A DNA stretch of 64,000 nt from Mortierella sp. BCC40632 (GCA_011634665.1 WAEK01000009.1:1913501-1977500); one strand, 5' to 3'; shown: positions 30,619-41,706, counted from the first letter of the stretch. Made by a program: numbers and translations. Notes: generated from the letters alone by a model not told the origin.

Positions 30619-31488
30619 TGTGTAGTCCATCCTCTCTCCCCTTCTCAATAAATGAGATCAAAAAGAGATCAGTGTTGGTGTCGTGGCTATTGGCTTCATA
30701 AACCCGGTGATTTCCAAATCCCAGCCACTTATGATCCTTTTTTGAGAGCCAAGGAGACCATGGTGCTGAGAATATGACTTCGGGTGCCATTTGGGCCAAA
30801 GGGACGATAATCTGTTGACAATTGACCAGGAAGAAGGAAGAAATATACCAGGCCACAAACCTCAGGGGCAAACCTAAGGTAAATGGTGATCGATTACAGT
30901 TTGCCGCTCCCTCTCCATTCACATTCTCTCACTTTTTTTTTTTCTTTGCCCACCGTCCAAATGCGTCCTAGAGACAGCAGATTACGCTCCAATGGACGAT
31001 AGGAATGACTGAATAGCTGAGTGGGAAGCAGAATTGGATGAGGTAGGTGAAGGGGAGGGAGTGAAGTGCGGCAGATATGTCTCGACCTTGACGAGGTGGC
31101 TGAGAGAGCGTTTGGATGTGAGTGGTGATAAGAGCCAGCGGACATGGGTTAGACAGATTATAAGGTAGGGGATAGAATGCGTTTTCTTTGCGCCCCCAAA
31201 CATACAGGGTAGATCGGCTGGCCTTGGGAAGAAGATATGTGAAAATGTAGGGTGATGAGCGTTGATGGGTGGTGGTATGGAAGTAGTGCATCTTGACTGT
31301 AGAGCGACCGTAGTCGTATTCTGGTTGATTTGAGTATAAGGGAAGGAGGGTGGTGGAGACGATGGTTTGGACAGGTGGGGGGAAATTCTCTCTTTTTAGG
31401 AAAGCGATTATGATGACAAACAACGCTTTAACTTACGATTTGTGAAAGTGAGCAGATAGGAGAGGAGGTATGTATTCTCCATTTCAGA

Positions 31489-31619
31489 TGTTTTTGACCT
31501 CAGATTGCGCTGCTTATTTGAAGATTAACACCCCCCTTCGCAGTAACCCCGTGCAACGGACCGTGCATAATCCTCGAAAATAAGAATGGAAAAAACAAAA
31601 ACAGATGAAATGGAGAATA
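31489..31619 (+). repeat. 131-bp direct repeat, left copy
   Basis: The stretch from TGTTTTTGAC to AATGGAGAATA recurs at 34111-34241 in the same orientation, with about 15-20 differences. The two copies flank the F-box pseudogene at 32.0-33.5 kb and are 2,622 bp apart. They could be remnants of terminal repeats or of a segmental duplication. A (GA)n tract at 31766-31791 follows this copy. Confidence 0.75.
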
Positions 31620-31757
31620 ATAAGAAGAGGTGGTAGAAGAGGAGGGACGAGGTGAATACCGTGGGGGGAATGTCTTTGTTATGAGGTGGTGGTGGGTGAA
31701 GTTCAGAGAGTGGTGAACAGGCGTCATAGGTGAGGGATTGTCGCTGTGATATGCTAG

Positions 31758-31793
<36 letters not shown>

Positions 31794-31797
31794 CAGA

Positions 31798-31904
31798 CCC
31801 TGACTAGATGTTATTTTTTTTTTTTTTTTTTTTTTTGTTAACAAGGACCCCATGTGGGCATACAGAGTTTATGGTAAACCAGGGCGCCCTGACTAGATGT
31901 TATT
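31798..31904 (-). mobile_element. Retroposed ~50-nt insert with poly(A) tail and 18-bp target duplication
   Basis: CCCTGACTAGATGTTATT is found exactly at 31798-31815 and 31887-31904. Between them, on the minus strand, lies a 50-nt sequence beginning CGCCCTGGTTTACC followed by about 21 A. An 18-bp perfect duplication with a terminal poly(A) is strong evidence of LINE-type target-primed insertion. The inserted RNA is unidentified and probably 5'-truncated. Confidence 0.75.
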
Positions 31905-32022
31905 AACCTCATGAATACACAACAATAAATTTGAGTTTAGAAAAAAACCCCTCCAGTCCTCTTCTCGGATGTACCAATCATTGCCCCTTCTCATCCCATC
32001 ATTGCTCCTCCTCATTCGAGAA

Positions 32023-33522
32023 ATGGAGCACGCCCTCTCGTTACCAGAGATCAGGAGACAAATTCCTCTGTTCTTTTCTCACCGCGACCGCAAAACCTGT
32101 GCTCTTGTCTCAAAAACCTGGGCCGTGTCCATGATTCCTTGGATTTGGTGGTCTGTCTCCTTCCACTTCTTGGACCCTCCTGAGAAGATGGTCGCTATCC
32201 ACAAACATAGGTCCTTTGTTCGTACGCTCTATCTTGAATGGGGTGTGGCGCCATCTAACGCCTATGAGTGGTTTAATAAACTACAAGCTCTACATTTCAG
32301 CAACCAGGAAAGCCCGAGGACAGGGTATGTCAACAAGAAGAATCCATTGCCACTCGATCCCGGCATTGGACACTGCTCAAGGAAGGCGATGGGAATTACA
32401 GTAGCCTTAATCCGTCTAAATCAGTCCTCACTCCGAACGATACAAAATGTTTGCTATGGCGATTGGAGTGTTTATATTCTCAGAGCATCTCTTCGTTGTG
32501 CCTCTCTCGAGTCACTAACATGGCCAAATATTGAGATCTAAGAAAGAGATCTGATGGTGTCCTTTCTGCAAACATGTACTCGGCTGACGACCCTGCGTTT
32601 AGAGAAAATTGACTTTACAGAATGGTCCCATTTATTGCTCGAAGGCCAAGAGTTTATATTTCTCGAGCATGTTGCAATGAATTGCCCCAGCAACAAGACT
32701 CATCTGGATCTCCTGAGGGTATGTCCAAACTTAAGGTCGCTGGCCATTCTACTAGACGATTCGGTCATAGTCGAAGACTTTCTGGAGGTGATTACTCTCT
32801 ACTATCAACGACTCCATGCGCTTTGCTTTAGCCGTAGTGAATCCAGCAACGTGGACGATTTTAAAAAGCTTGCATTGGCCTTACCTCCGATGAAGTACCT
32901 CCGAAGGATATTCACTCATGGTAAACTCAGTATTCCGACCATTCGGGATTTTTCCACCCTCTCCAAACATTACGAAGCACTACAGGCGATTCATCTACCA
33001 GACTTTCAGCATTGTAAGAGTGCCGATGTCCAAACTATTCTATGCTCATCTCCCAATCTTCAGTCCTTTGTTGGAGAGTACATCACTGCTAAGGATATCC
33101 AAGCAGGACCACAGTGGGTTTGCCAAGGACTTCAGCGTCTTGAGGTACAGATCCTAGTGTCCTCTGATGAGCAGCACCTCCATCCAGTGGTATGTAGCCA
33201 GCTTTCGGTTCTCACTCGACTCCGCATCCTGAACCTTGGCAGAAGACAAAGGCCCTGGCTAAAAAATTTTACTGCCGGAAGACTATCTCTCCGAATTGGG
33301 GAAGGACTGGAGCTGCTGGCGTCTCTCAAAAAACTTGAATACCTTTGTGTGGGATCTCAGAGAGTTGGATGGCAAGCGGAGGAAATCGAGTGGATGATCC
33401 ATGCATGGCCAAGTCTCGAGGCAATCTACTACAATTATCGAAAGAAGAATGAGTCTTACTCAAGTCTGTGTGTTCGCAAACCGGCTCCTTACTTTGATCA
33501 CCTAGACTTCATTAAGATGTGA
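32023..33522 (+). pseudogene. F-box/LRR gene with one in-frame stop, MEHAL subfamily
   Basis: From ATG 32023 one frame runs to the stop at 33522 with a single TAA at 32539-32541. The F-box (residues 1-45) and leucine-rich blocks are all kept (LRVCPNLRSLAILLD, CSSPNLQSFVGEYI, IEWMIHAWPSLEAIYY). At the stop, paralogues have Arg in the motif I-R-E-R-D-L-M. A 57-bp segment at 32325-32381 (GTATGT...CAAG) adds 19 codons absent from paralogues; it has splice-like ends and would leave the frame unchanged if removed. The tail ends FIKM. It may be a fresh null allele, a readthrough gene or a start of decay. Confidence 0.75.
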
Positions 33523-34110
33523 TACCAATTAAACAAAACTGATTCAGTCTTGGGAACAACTTACTTCAGACTCGGCTCTGTAACTGTTACAAATAGCGTA
33601 AAAAAGATTCTTACTTGATAATTTGGCTCCCCATCAGGATTTGTCCAGTGCAACACATTGGATTAGCCTAGGGCAAAGGGTGAGTCGGTTGCACAAAGAA
33701 AGAAGCTCACTTCATTTACGTAGGCTATAGTCCGACTGTCTCCTCTTGGTTGAGAGCAGCCCCCCCCTCCCTCCCTTCTCTTCAATTTGGAATCTTAATG
33801 GTATACCCAACCATTCAAGGATCGATCATGCAACAGATCTCGAAGTAATTTCTCATCATGACTCTCCAGTCTGAGCTGCATCCATAGCTGCTTGGTTGTG
33901 GTTGTCTATCTCTATCATCTCTAAGCTGCCGCTCGACAAACAATCCTCTGTTCTCAAATGCTGTCGCCTTGCGTATCAGTTTAGAGTTATGCGTAGTCTT
34001 TTTTCTTAGGAAACTTGTAGGCTCCTTGATGAACTATTTGGCTCTTTACTCCCTAGGCCGTTGACTTTCAGAGACGCAAGAACCAAGGGCAAACCTATTG
34101 CCCTTTCCAC

Positions 34111-34241
34111 CTGTTTTTGACTTCAGCTTGCGCTGCTTATTTGAGGATTAACAGCTCCCTTCGCAGTAACCTCATGCAACGGACCGTGTATAATCCACGA
34201 AACTAAGAGTGGATAAAACAAAAACAGATGAAATGGAGAAT
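34111..34241 (+). repeat. 131-bp direct repeat, right copy
   Basis: Partner of 31489-31619. It lies downstream of the F-box pseudogene and upstream of the next F-box gene. The surrounding 33530-34555 has no other feature that I can support. Confidence 0.75.
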
Positions 34242-34557
34242 ATTTTTTAGTAGGCTGGAGTATTACAGAAGCACAGCAGGTGATTCGGAAGTGACCAAAC
34301 CTTCGATCCATCAGTGGCCTTACCACTGTAAGGAATGAACCAGCGTTCTTTGGGCCAACCCCCAGCAGCAGGTTTGTCTGTCGAAATAAGGTTAGGTCTG
34401 TGCACAGCCGCTCCTATTTGGACAAGACCAAATGTGGGATCAATCCCATCCCCTCTTCACTTTCTTTCTCTCATTCTCATTTTATTTTTATTTTATTTTT
34501 TTCATTTTCTCATTTTTCATTTTCATTTTCTATTTTATTTCTTCTTCATTCAAGAAA

Positions 34558-36003
34558 ATGGAAAAAGCCTTCTCGCTTCTAGAGATCCTTGAATCTATCG
34601 GCTCATTTCTCTCAACTTCTGACCTCAAATCATGCTCAGTCGTATCCCGCGCCTGGACAAAGGCCATGACCCCTTGGTTGTGGAAATCCTTCTCTATTAG
34701 TTACAATACCAAGACTGAAAAGTTTGCTACCGTCCAAAAGTACAGACACTTTGTGCGCGAGCTCTACGTTAGAGATTTTAGAGCACCCAAGGAGGTCTAC
34801 GAGTTGTTCGACAGGCTTCAGTCCATAGTCATTACTTGCCAAATCAACACCATGGTAGTAGCCGACCAAGCTGCGATCATTCTTCGTCAAAGCAAATCAT
34901 CCCTGCAGACTATCCGGCAGGTGTTTTGTGTTGGCACAAACCCGGTCGTACTTGGGGCTATCGCTGAATGTCCTGGTCTCAAACACCTTGCCCTAACGAA
35001 CATCCTGATTCGGGAAGGGGAGCTGACAGAGGAAATGTTACAGACGTTCGCCCGCTTGGCACGATTGAATCTCACTTATGTGGATCTCTCAGGCTGGAAT
35101 ATGGCAGATAGTCAAGTTCAAGTCTTTCCACACCTTAGGCACCTTGAAATACGCCCTCTCCATCAAACGTCACAACTCGAGCTCCTGAGAAGATGCCCAA
35201 GTCTGAGAAAGCTGAAAGTTCATCTGACTGAACTAATCACAACCAACGACGTTCTAGATGTTCTAGTTTCCAGCTGTCCTCAAATATGTGCGTTCGTCTT
35301 CGAGAATCGACAAATTACTGGGGAAAATGAGTGGAAAAGGGTGGTCGAGGCATTACCCCCAATGAAATACCTCAAGACCTCCATCATGTCCAACAACAGT
35401 CCATTCTTACCCTTGGTCTCGTCGGTGGCAAAGCATTTTAATTCACTCCAAGTCATTGACCTGAGGTATTTTTGGGCTTGTGAAACGATTGAGGTGCAAG
35501 CCATTCTCAGCTCATGTCCAAACTTACGGTTCATCCAAGGTGGTGTGCTTCATGCTGGGGATATCCAAGAAGGCTCACCATGGGTCTGTTTGGGACTGCA
35601 ATTCTTTGGTGTCCGCCTCAAACGTCCTCTAGACAACGAGCAACAGCTCTCTATTTGTGAACAACTCTCTCGCCTCACTCGGCTCCGCGTTCTAGACAAT
35701 TCTGACAAATCTTTAAGCCATTGCCAAAAGACCGAAGGACCGGTTCTTCAATATGATGTTGGACTGGAGCAATTGGCGCCTTTAAAAATGCTAAATCACT
35801 TGGCAGCAGAAACCCTTCGATGGAATTGGCGACCAGAAGATGCCCAGTGGATTGTCCAGGAGTGGCCAAACCTCCAAACAGTGTATGGTCAGTTTCATGA
35901 CGATAACGAAATGAACCAGATGATAAGAAGGATCTTTGTGTCTGCAGGAGTCCGATACTGGAACTCTGGCTTTGAACCGATGGATTTTGTTGAAGCGGAT
36001 TAA
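34558..36003 (+). CDS. F-box/LRR protein, MEKA- branch (MEKAFSLLEILESIG)
   Basis: A 481-residue intronless ORF from ATG 34558. The frame extends upstream through T-rich sequence, but the aligned start after TTCAAGAAA is preferred. The F-box (1-45) reads IGSFLSTSDLKSCSVVSRAWTKAMTPWLW in pieces. Repeats include LRRCPSLRKLKVHL, ILSSCPNLRFIQGGVLH and WVCLGLQFFGVRL, and the tail ends FVEAD. WVCLGL replaces the WVCRQL of MEHAL proteins, linking this gene to the four MEKAL genes at 49-62 kb. Confidence 0.85.
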   Translation: MEKAFSLLEILESIGSFLSTSDLKSCSVVSRAWTKAMTPWLWKSFSISYNTKTEKFATVQKYRHFVRELYVRDFRAPKEVYELFDRLQSIVITCQINTMVVADQAAIILRQSKSSLQTIRQVFCVGTNPVVLGAIAECPGLKHLALTNILIREGELTEEMLQTFARLARLNLTYVDLSGWNMADSQVQVFPHLRHLEIRPLHQTSQLELLRRCPSLRKLKVHLTELITTNDVLDVLVSSCPQICAFVFENRQITGENEWKRVVEALPPMKYLKTSIMSNNSPFLPLVSSVAKHFNSLQVIDLRYFWACETIEVQAILSSCPNLRFIQGGVLHAGDIQEGSPWVCLGLQFFGVRLKRPLDNEQQLSICEQLSRLTRLRVLDNSDKSLSHCQKTEGPVLQYDVGLEQLAPLKMLNHLAAETLRWNWRPEDAQWIVQEWPNLQTVYGQFHDDNEMNQMIRRIFVSAGVRYWNSGFEPMDFVEAD

Positions 36004-36105
36004 TCCCCTGTGACTGCCAACAATTGGTTGTCAAAAAGACTGTACCTGACAGAGGCGCAGCTGCGAAGCAGAACCCTACTCATTTTATTCGAACATTGAC
36101 CACTA

Positions 36106-36106
36106 A

Positions 36107-36137
<31 letters not shown>
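36106..36137. repeat. T-run fused to A-run (T13-A18)
   Basis: A block of about 13 T directly followed by about 18 A separates the F-box gene from the converging methyltransferase gene. Such a self-complementary block could act as a bidirectional transcription end signal, but this is only an inference. A similar T-A block lies at 45500-45520. Confidence 0.6.
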
Positions 36138-36175
36138 GTAACTCCTTTAGAAATTAGTGAACAGCTCAACAGACT

Positions 36176-37315
36176 CTACTTTTTGGTCGCGACAATAACC
36201 CAAAAATGATACACTCTCAGTGTCTTTTGTTCCTTTAGAGCCTGGTGCATGGCCTCACTGCAAATCACCATTAAATCCTCTGCTTGATCTTTTGTTAGCC
36301 CTCCATACTCGACCCACATGCTTGTAAATGTTTTGTAGTTGATCGAAGTCAACATTTCTGCAGTACGGGTAGCAATCTCTTCTAATGTTATTCTTCCTTC
36401 TTGGTAATCCAAACTTCCGTACTCTTCGATTTCTTGCACTTCCATCAAGTCGACAACCCAGTCAGAGCTGTCGAAGGCAGCCTCGATTTCGGCGCGATTG
36501 CGACTATAAACAGGAATGTTACAGTACTTCTGCATCCAAGCCAAGCTAGCAGCACCGCGCTCAGCAACGATTTCGTGAACTCTTTCGAAAATATCTTGGA
36601 AACATGCGTTCATCTCGGATTTACTATGGGGCACACCCGGGAATGTCACCACAAGTTTGCCACCTTGACTTAGTTCTTTGTGACGCAGGGAAACATAGCC
36701 CGTGAAATCTTTGTGAGCCTGTTTGGCCACAATGGGCAGCAACGGGCCATTTTCGGCTAGCCACCACAGACCACTGAGCCACTGTAGACTTGTGCTAGAA
36801 TAAACCAGGTCGACGGTCCCGGGTTCCATCAAGGGAGAGTACATGCTCTTTCCAAGAGTGTGCAAGACTGGGTTATAGGTAGCCACGGCAGAACTTGAGA
36901 TCAGGGTAATCACCTTGTCAAAGTCATTGTCAGGCAAATCATTAAATGTAAATGAGACGGTGGCAGAGGCGTCACGATCTGCTACGGCTTGGCAGACAGC
37001 AAGAGCGAAATCTACGGAGTTGACACCGTGGCTACATGCGTTCTCGAGGACATGGATGTTTCGGTTTGACGGAGGCGAAGGCAGGGTTTTCGCCGCTTCA
37101 ATAATGTACTTTAGCAGGTTGGCGGCGACTTTTCGTTGTATGGTTGCCTTACGATTGTAGTCTGTCATGGATTTGACGGCTTGAGAGGGCAAGGCCTCTG
37201 GTTTTTTATCGACCCATGACTGAAAGAAGGATGATATCTCAAGAATGGATGACTGTGGACAGGATGACTTGGGGTCCAAATCCTTTTGAAAGATTTTTTT
37301 CCAATGTGTGAACAT
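36176..37315 (-). CDS. SABATH-family SAM-dependent carboxyl methyltransferase
   Basis: A 379-residue intronless ORF, the usual length for SABATH enzymes. It shows the family order: SMTDYNRKATIQRK (residues 49-62), a SAM-binding loop ENACSHGVNSVDF (91-103), FNDLPDNDFDKV (124-135), and YSSTSLQWLSG (172-182), then LRHKELSQGGKLVVTFPG. SABATH enzymes transfer methyl from S-adenosylmethionine to carboxyl groups (or ring nitrogen) of small molecules such as salicylate, jasmonate or farnesoate. The substrate cannot be told from the sequence. It has no signal peptide. A TATA-like TATTTAAATA lies 65 bp upstream. It converges on the upstream F-box gene and stands apart from the debris around it. Confidence 0.85.
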   Translation of the reverse strand: MFTHWKKIFQKDLDPKSSCPQSSILEISSFFQSWVDKKPEALPSQAVKSMTDYNRKATIQRKVAANLLKYIIEAAKTLPSPPSNRNIHVLENACSHGVNSVDFALAVCQAVADRDASATVSFTFNDLPDNDFDKVITLISSSAVATYNPVLHTLGKSMYSPLMEPGTVDLVYSSTSLQWLSGLWWLAENGPLLPIVAKQAHKDFTGYVSLRHKELSQGGKLVVTFPGVPHSKSEMNACFQDIFERVHEIVAERGAASLAWMQKYCNIPVYSRNRAEIEAAFDSSDWVVDLMEVQEIEEYGSLDYQEGRITLEEIATRTAEMLTSINYKTFTSMWVEYGGLTKDQAEDLMVICSEAMHQALKEQKTLRVYHFWVIVATKK

Positions 37316-37379
37316 GTTGGTGAGAGTTTAGTATTATTTTGATGTGATGATGGTTGGAGGCAAAGTCCTGTGGGCACCA

Positions 37380-37389
37380 TATTTAAATA
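37380..37389 (-). promoter_or_regulatory. TATA-like box of the methyltransferase gene
   Basis: TATTTAAATA lies 65 bases upstream of the ATG on the minus strand, a plausible TATA position for a short 5' UTR. This is supported by position and composition only. Confidence 0.4.
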
Positions 37390-37761
37390 GGATCAAACTC
37401 GATGGCCTCTTTGTCCAAAGCATTTTTCGGCATTGGCGAGATTTGGGCCATCAAGTCAGTGGGTAAAGTGTCTCCCTCTTTATCGGGGGGAGGTACTCTG
37501 GTCCGTGTAAGTTTTCTTAGTAAACTTCTTGATTCTTATTTGTTCTTACTGTCATCGGTGATTTCGTTTACTATAGCACAGGAAATGTTGGTCCATACAA
37601 ATTGAAAACCTGGAAATACTTTTTCACGCTCCTTTACGGTTTGTTTTCCACTTTGATATGTTTACAATTGCACTCTTCTATCTCTCTACTGTCCTGTTAC
37701 CGTTAGATCGGGTTTTGTCCACAGCGATCTAGACTCTAGTGAGGCTAAGGGATAGAAAGGT

Positions 37762-37857
37762 GAGGGATGGAAGAAGCGAGGGATGGAAGAAGCGAGGGAT
37801 GGAAGAAGCGAGGGATGGAAGAAGCGAGGGATGGAGGAAGCGAAGGATGGAGGAACA
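37762..37857. repeat. Minisatellite of 16-bp GAGGGATGGAAGAAGC units
   Basis: About six tandem units, the last two diverged (GGAGGAAGC). The repeat makes long open frames on both strands that are not genes. A (GAAA)n tract lies at 38027-38068. Confidence 0.9.
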
Positions 37858-38026
37858 AGGGATGACAGGCGCGAGGGATGGTACGAGAAAGGAAGGAGTG
37901 AAGGAAGAAGGGGCGAGGGATGGCAGAGCGACGCAAGTAATAGAAAATATCGGGAGATTTGAGTCCTGAGTTATCGTCCAGGTGATCGGGGCTGGACATG
38001 CAGGAGGCGTAAAAAGATCATGGGAC

Positions 38027-38069
<43 letters not shown>

Positions 38070-38150
38070 AAAAAAAAAAAGGGTAGGAAGGATTAAGAGC
38101 CAGCGACGCCTCCTTTTTCCAAGTAAAGTCCAGTCCTTTATTTCGGAACC

Positions 38151-38453
38151 TTAAATCAAAGAATCCATGAATGCACACAAAGTCTGAGATATCGACAAAT
38201 ACGATCTCTTGAAAGGGTTGCTAGTCTCAATGAAAAGTTCACAGCAGCTATTTTTAAAAGCAGGTTCAGGAGAGCGTCCGAAGCTAATCGATATCGAACT
38301 CGGCGTGGGCTCGCTTGAGATAGCCTCGGTGTTGATTTTACCTGTTGCGTAAGTATCATGAATTGTCTTTGGCGTCGACTGTCCCACACTTGATATTAAT
38401 TGTAAGGCACCACCGAGTCTAGCTTCATCACCAGCGTTAAAGATGGTAGATTG
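38151..38453 (-). CDS. Possible last exon of an unrecognised gene
   Basis: On the minus strand an acceptor-like CCCCTAG is followed by an open frame of about 100 codons to TAA at 38151. It reads STIFNAGDEARLGGALQLIS and later FGRSPEPAFKNSC and SQTLCAFMDSL, with no repeats and balanced composition. A second short frame (38498-38704, with several Cys) lies upstream, but no clean donor connects them. No domain is recognised. From 38710 to 39690 nothing else can be supported. Confidence 0.3.
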   Translation of the reverse strand, partial: QSTIFNAGDEARLGGALQLISSVGQSTPKTIHDTYATGKINTEAISSEPTPSSISISFGRSPEPAFKNSCCELFIETSNPFKRSYLSISQTLCAFMDSLI

Positions 38454-39699
38454 CTAGGGGCTGTTTGGAACCTACAAAAATGGACTGCATCATGTTATTA
38501 GGCTTGACAACGGTGCAATGGCGAGAAGTCTCTGTGCCTGTCCATTTGGTTGAGGGTATGATATCGAGAACCTAATAATGGAGGATTGTGGCAGAGTTCG
38601 CAAAGACATATTGACGCAGCGCAAGTGTACGAACTGGCATATAAACTGTACTGAACACATTGGTGAACATCAACGTGATTTTGTGAAGAGGCCATCTTCG
38701 TCATGAGTAGGTTTGCTCATTATATCCAGTTTAACTGTTTGGAGGGGCTCAACGAGTTCTGTTTTATGATAACTGAATCTATGGAGCTCAGTTGTGATGG
38801 TGGGGCTGCTTAGAAAGAGCTAGTAAAAGGATCCTTATGGTACCATCCTACAAATACACAGATAAACAAGCGACTGACACGGGGCCAGTGGCTGCCTTGA
38901 GGTCGTCCAGCGCTTTGGGACGCCAGACAAAACTGAAGGTATAAGGTTAGCTACTAGTGATTTTAGATATGGTAGAGTCAAAGGATTGGATAAGCCTGCT
39001 TAAGCAGGGATATCAGGTTCGTGGTGCATGATGCAAACGAAGAATGGGAATAAACTAGCCTATAGATTTTTTCAAAAAAAAAAAAAAAAAAAAAATCTTG
39101 CGCGTATTACTCCTTTCCTTTGACCTTTGAATTTCTTGAACCAAAGAGATGGGTGGGCGGTCTTATTTTTGGTGTAAAGAATGTGTATAGTCAAAGTAAT
39201 TTAGTGAGATGCGATGTGTCTTTATTTTTGGGCAAGGACCGGCATTTAATGGCTCTGAGCAGCCAGCCAAAAGTGTAAGGATGCTCTCTGCAGCCAAATC
39301 ACAGACCCCGAAGAAATATCCCCCTTAGCTGTACATTTGGTTCCTATTATTTTTACTAGAGAAAATTTTTAATCCAGTCCTAAACTTTGGAAGTGTAGGA
39401 TGCAAGGCATCGATGGCCAGTTCGCAGTGGCCCGTGTCACGGAAACACGCTCTTTTCTTATATTTTGGAGGATAGTTTGAATCGGTGCCCACGGTGGGTT
39501 GGCGTTTGGCTCCTCCTTTGTTGCCATTTCTGCAAAAGCGCGTTTGCGACTACTACTGTTGAGTTTTGGCGTTAAGAGCAGTACAGGGACAACTCTTGGT
39601 TAGCTCGGTCGGCGGAGAGGCCAATGTCGTGATGTCCCTACTGCTTCTCGAGGGCGATGAACTAATTTTTATGTAGTCTCCATTGGTGTTACTCCGGGG

Positions 39700-40650
39700 A
39701 CCTGTGCCTCTGTTAGCCCTCTGCTTGATTGTCCCGTCTAGGAATATGTTCTGCTGTGGTCTTTAGCAGTCGCGTAGGAGCCAACTTCTCTAGGTCTGTT
39801 GCCATCCTGGAAAGGGTTTGAGATCGAGTTCCTCTCATGTGGTTGATGTAAGCCATTGTCGCGATGTTGTCTGATCGGATTTTGATAGTGCTAGTGGCCT
39901 CCGAGCTGAAGTTCATTATAGTGGGCTCCTCATCCCATGTCGGAGGCGTCTATAGTGATTGTCACTTTCGAGTCAGCTGGTAGGAGTGCTCTCGTGCCCC
40001 ATCGTTGAAGGCTGTCAGTCCACCACTGGAACTCCTCCTGAATGGTCTCCAGGAGTAGAGCTTTGTAGTCGCAGCTCCGATGTTACCGTAAGTTATGGGT
40101 CTTCGTGAAGGATAGAGCCCGTGCAACAAATCAAGTGAGTTCTCTGTGTTGACAGTGATTTTAGATCGAGTGCCTACTTCTGCTAACCTATCTAGGATGG
40201 AGTCCCCCTTTTATTAGGTGGTATTCCTGTTCTCCCTAGGTTTATTGTTAGAGCCCTATGAAGGGTTCACCCTAACTCAGGCTGACTTCTTGCAGTCCCT
40301 GTCCTGAGCTGGGAAGATGATGCAAGTCGTAAAGTGGAGTGGACCGATAATCGATATCAGTTGTCGTGTGATTGTCTTGCCTTTGTCCAAGAAGTGTTGA
40401 GCCGATAGAATCACATTCAGAACATGGTCAAAGAGAAGGCGAATATCCATTGTCCTCGCGTTGATGATGCATATGGGTGTTGTTTTGTCTACGTGGGTCC
40501 GAGTGAAGATTTCTTAGGGCTCGCTTTGGTCCCCAGTCGTGCCGTCATTTCGCAGACTAACGCTATGTTCTTTACTACTTCTTTCTTGAGCCGAGAGAGG
40601 TAATGAAGTTGTCGAGGTATCCATGAATCCATATCCCCTATTCCTAGCCC
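39700..40650 (-). mobile_element. DIRS-like retrotransposon remnant (RT/RNase H)
   Basis: Minus-strand words in order: IHGYLDNFITSLGSRKK (RT catalytic YLDD as YLDN), LISIIGPLHFTTCIIFPA (RT thumb), then ALLLETIQEEFQWWTDSLQR, VTITIDASDMG, and IRSDNIATMAYINHMRG with HIPRRDNQAEG. The last blocks are RNase H of the DIRS/tyrosine-recombinase retrotransposon type. Several stops and deletions break the frame. No integrase, recombinase or terminal repeat is seen. The (CT)n-rich stretch at 40800-40900 follows. Confidence 0.55.
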
Positions 40651-41219
40651 ATGCTATCCCTTTGTTCAACTGATTTCGATTGTTGCTCACTGGGTTCAGC
40701 TACACAAAGTACTTTCGCGCCTTTCGTCATTGGACCCACTCAAGAATGGTAGCACTACAGTTAATTTCGCCTGTTTTTCAGTAATAACTATGGACAATCT
40801 CCTTTCCATTCGTTGCTCTTCTCTTTCTCTTTCTCTTTTTCTCTCTCTCTCTCTCTCTCTCTCTTCCACTTTCTCTCTTTCTCTTTCTCTGTCACCTCCC
40901 CCCCTCCCGTTTAAGAACAATATCTCGTAGTCACAGCTCTACGTCTCCTCTGAATACCTGGCCCTATCCATCCAACAATAGGATCCCCAACGGTATTCGC
41001 GAGAAGATCGTGAGCTCATGTGGCTTTCAGTCGAAGTCAATACCTAATACTGCTAGACGATTTGACCCCCACATCAACCACCAGGAGCATTTACGACGTC
41101 GGCTGGTATTAAAAAAAAAAAAAAAAAAAAAAAAGTGACCAGGGTCGGAGCAAAAGCAAATACTGACTCTTCTTTTTTCATCTTTGTGCGTTATTCTGGG
41201 TGCGATCAAGGCAAAAGAC

Positions 41220-41706
41220 TGACCGCATCGACAAGCGCTCCACAGGTGGAAACTACCATCGTCTCCTCTCTCAAGAGCACGTCTAGTGGCTAACAGAGCC
41301 GATTGATGAAGATAGTGACACCACTATCTCCATGATCCACTGTCGCCTAAGTGGCCATTTCAAACTCAATCCATGAACCTCGTATTCTACCATCTCGCTT
41401 TCTGTCACCAAGCTGATCCGCCGAGAACTAGTGAACTACAACAACCCCTCTCGTATCGCTGTGAGACAGCAATGGACAGAGGAGATATTCGAAGAGTATG
41501 GGAATATGGACGATTTCATCTATTTAGATGAAGCTGACTTCACCATGCACATTTGTTGCTAGTCTGGTCGAACTCCTCCGGGTTTTCAAGCTAACAAGAT
41601 TAATCCAACCCAGAAAGGAGCAAACTCATCCCTCTTGGTCGCTGTCAACAAGATCGGTATCATTGCCTTAAAAATTCGTCTCGGATCATTCAATGGCTTG
41701 CTTTGG

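Noticed and set aside
30410..30922. 170-residue minus-strand ORF
   Set aside because: It spans the 58-bp-arm hairpin and shows no domain, signal peptide or conserved word, so it was not called as a gene.
29220..31423. Several long minus-strand ORFs rich in Ser, Leu, Pro and His
   Set aside because: They mirror purine-rich low-complexity DNA on the plus strand and minisatellites, and have no protein-like order.
37729..38178. 149-residue minus-strand ORF with HPSLLPSL repeats
   Set aside because: Translation of the 16-bp minisatellite and a (GAAA)n tract.
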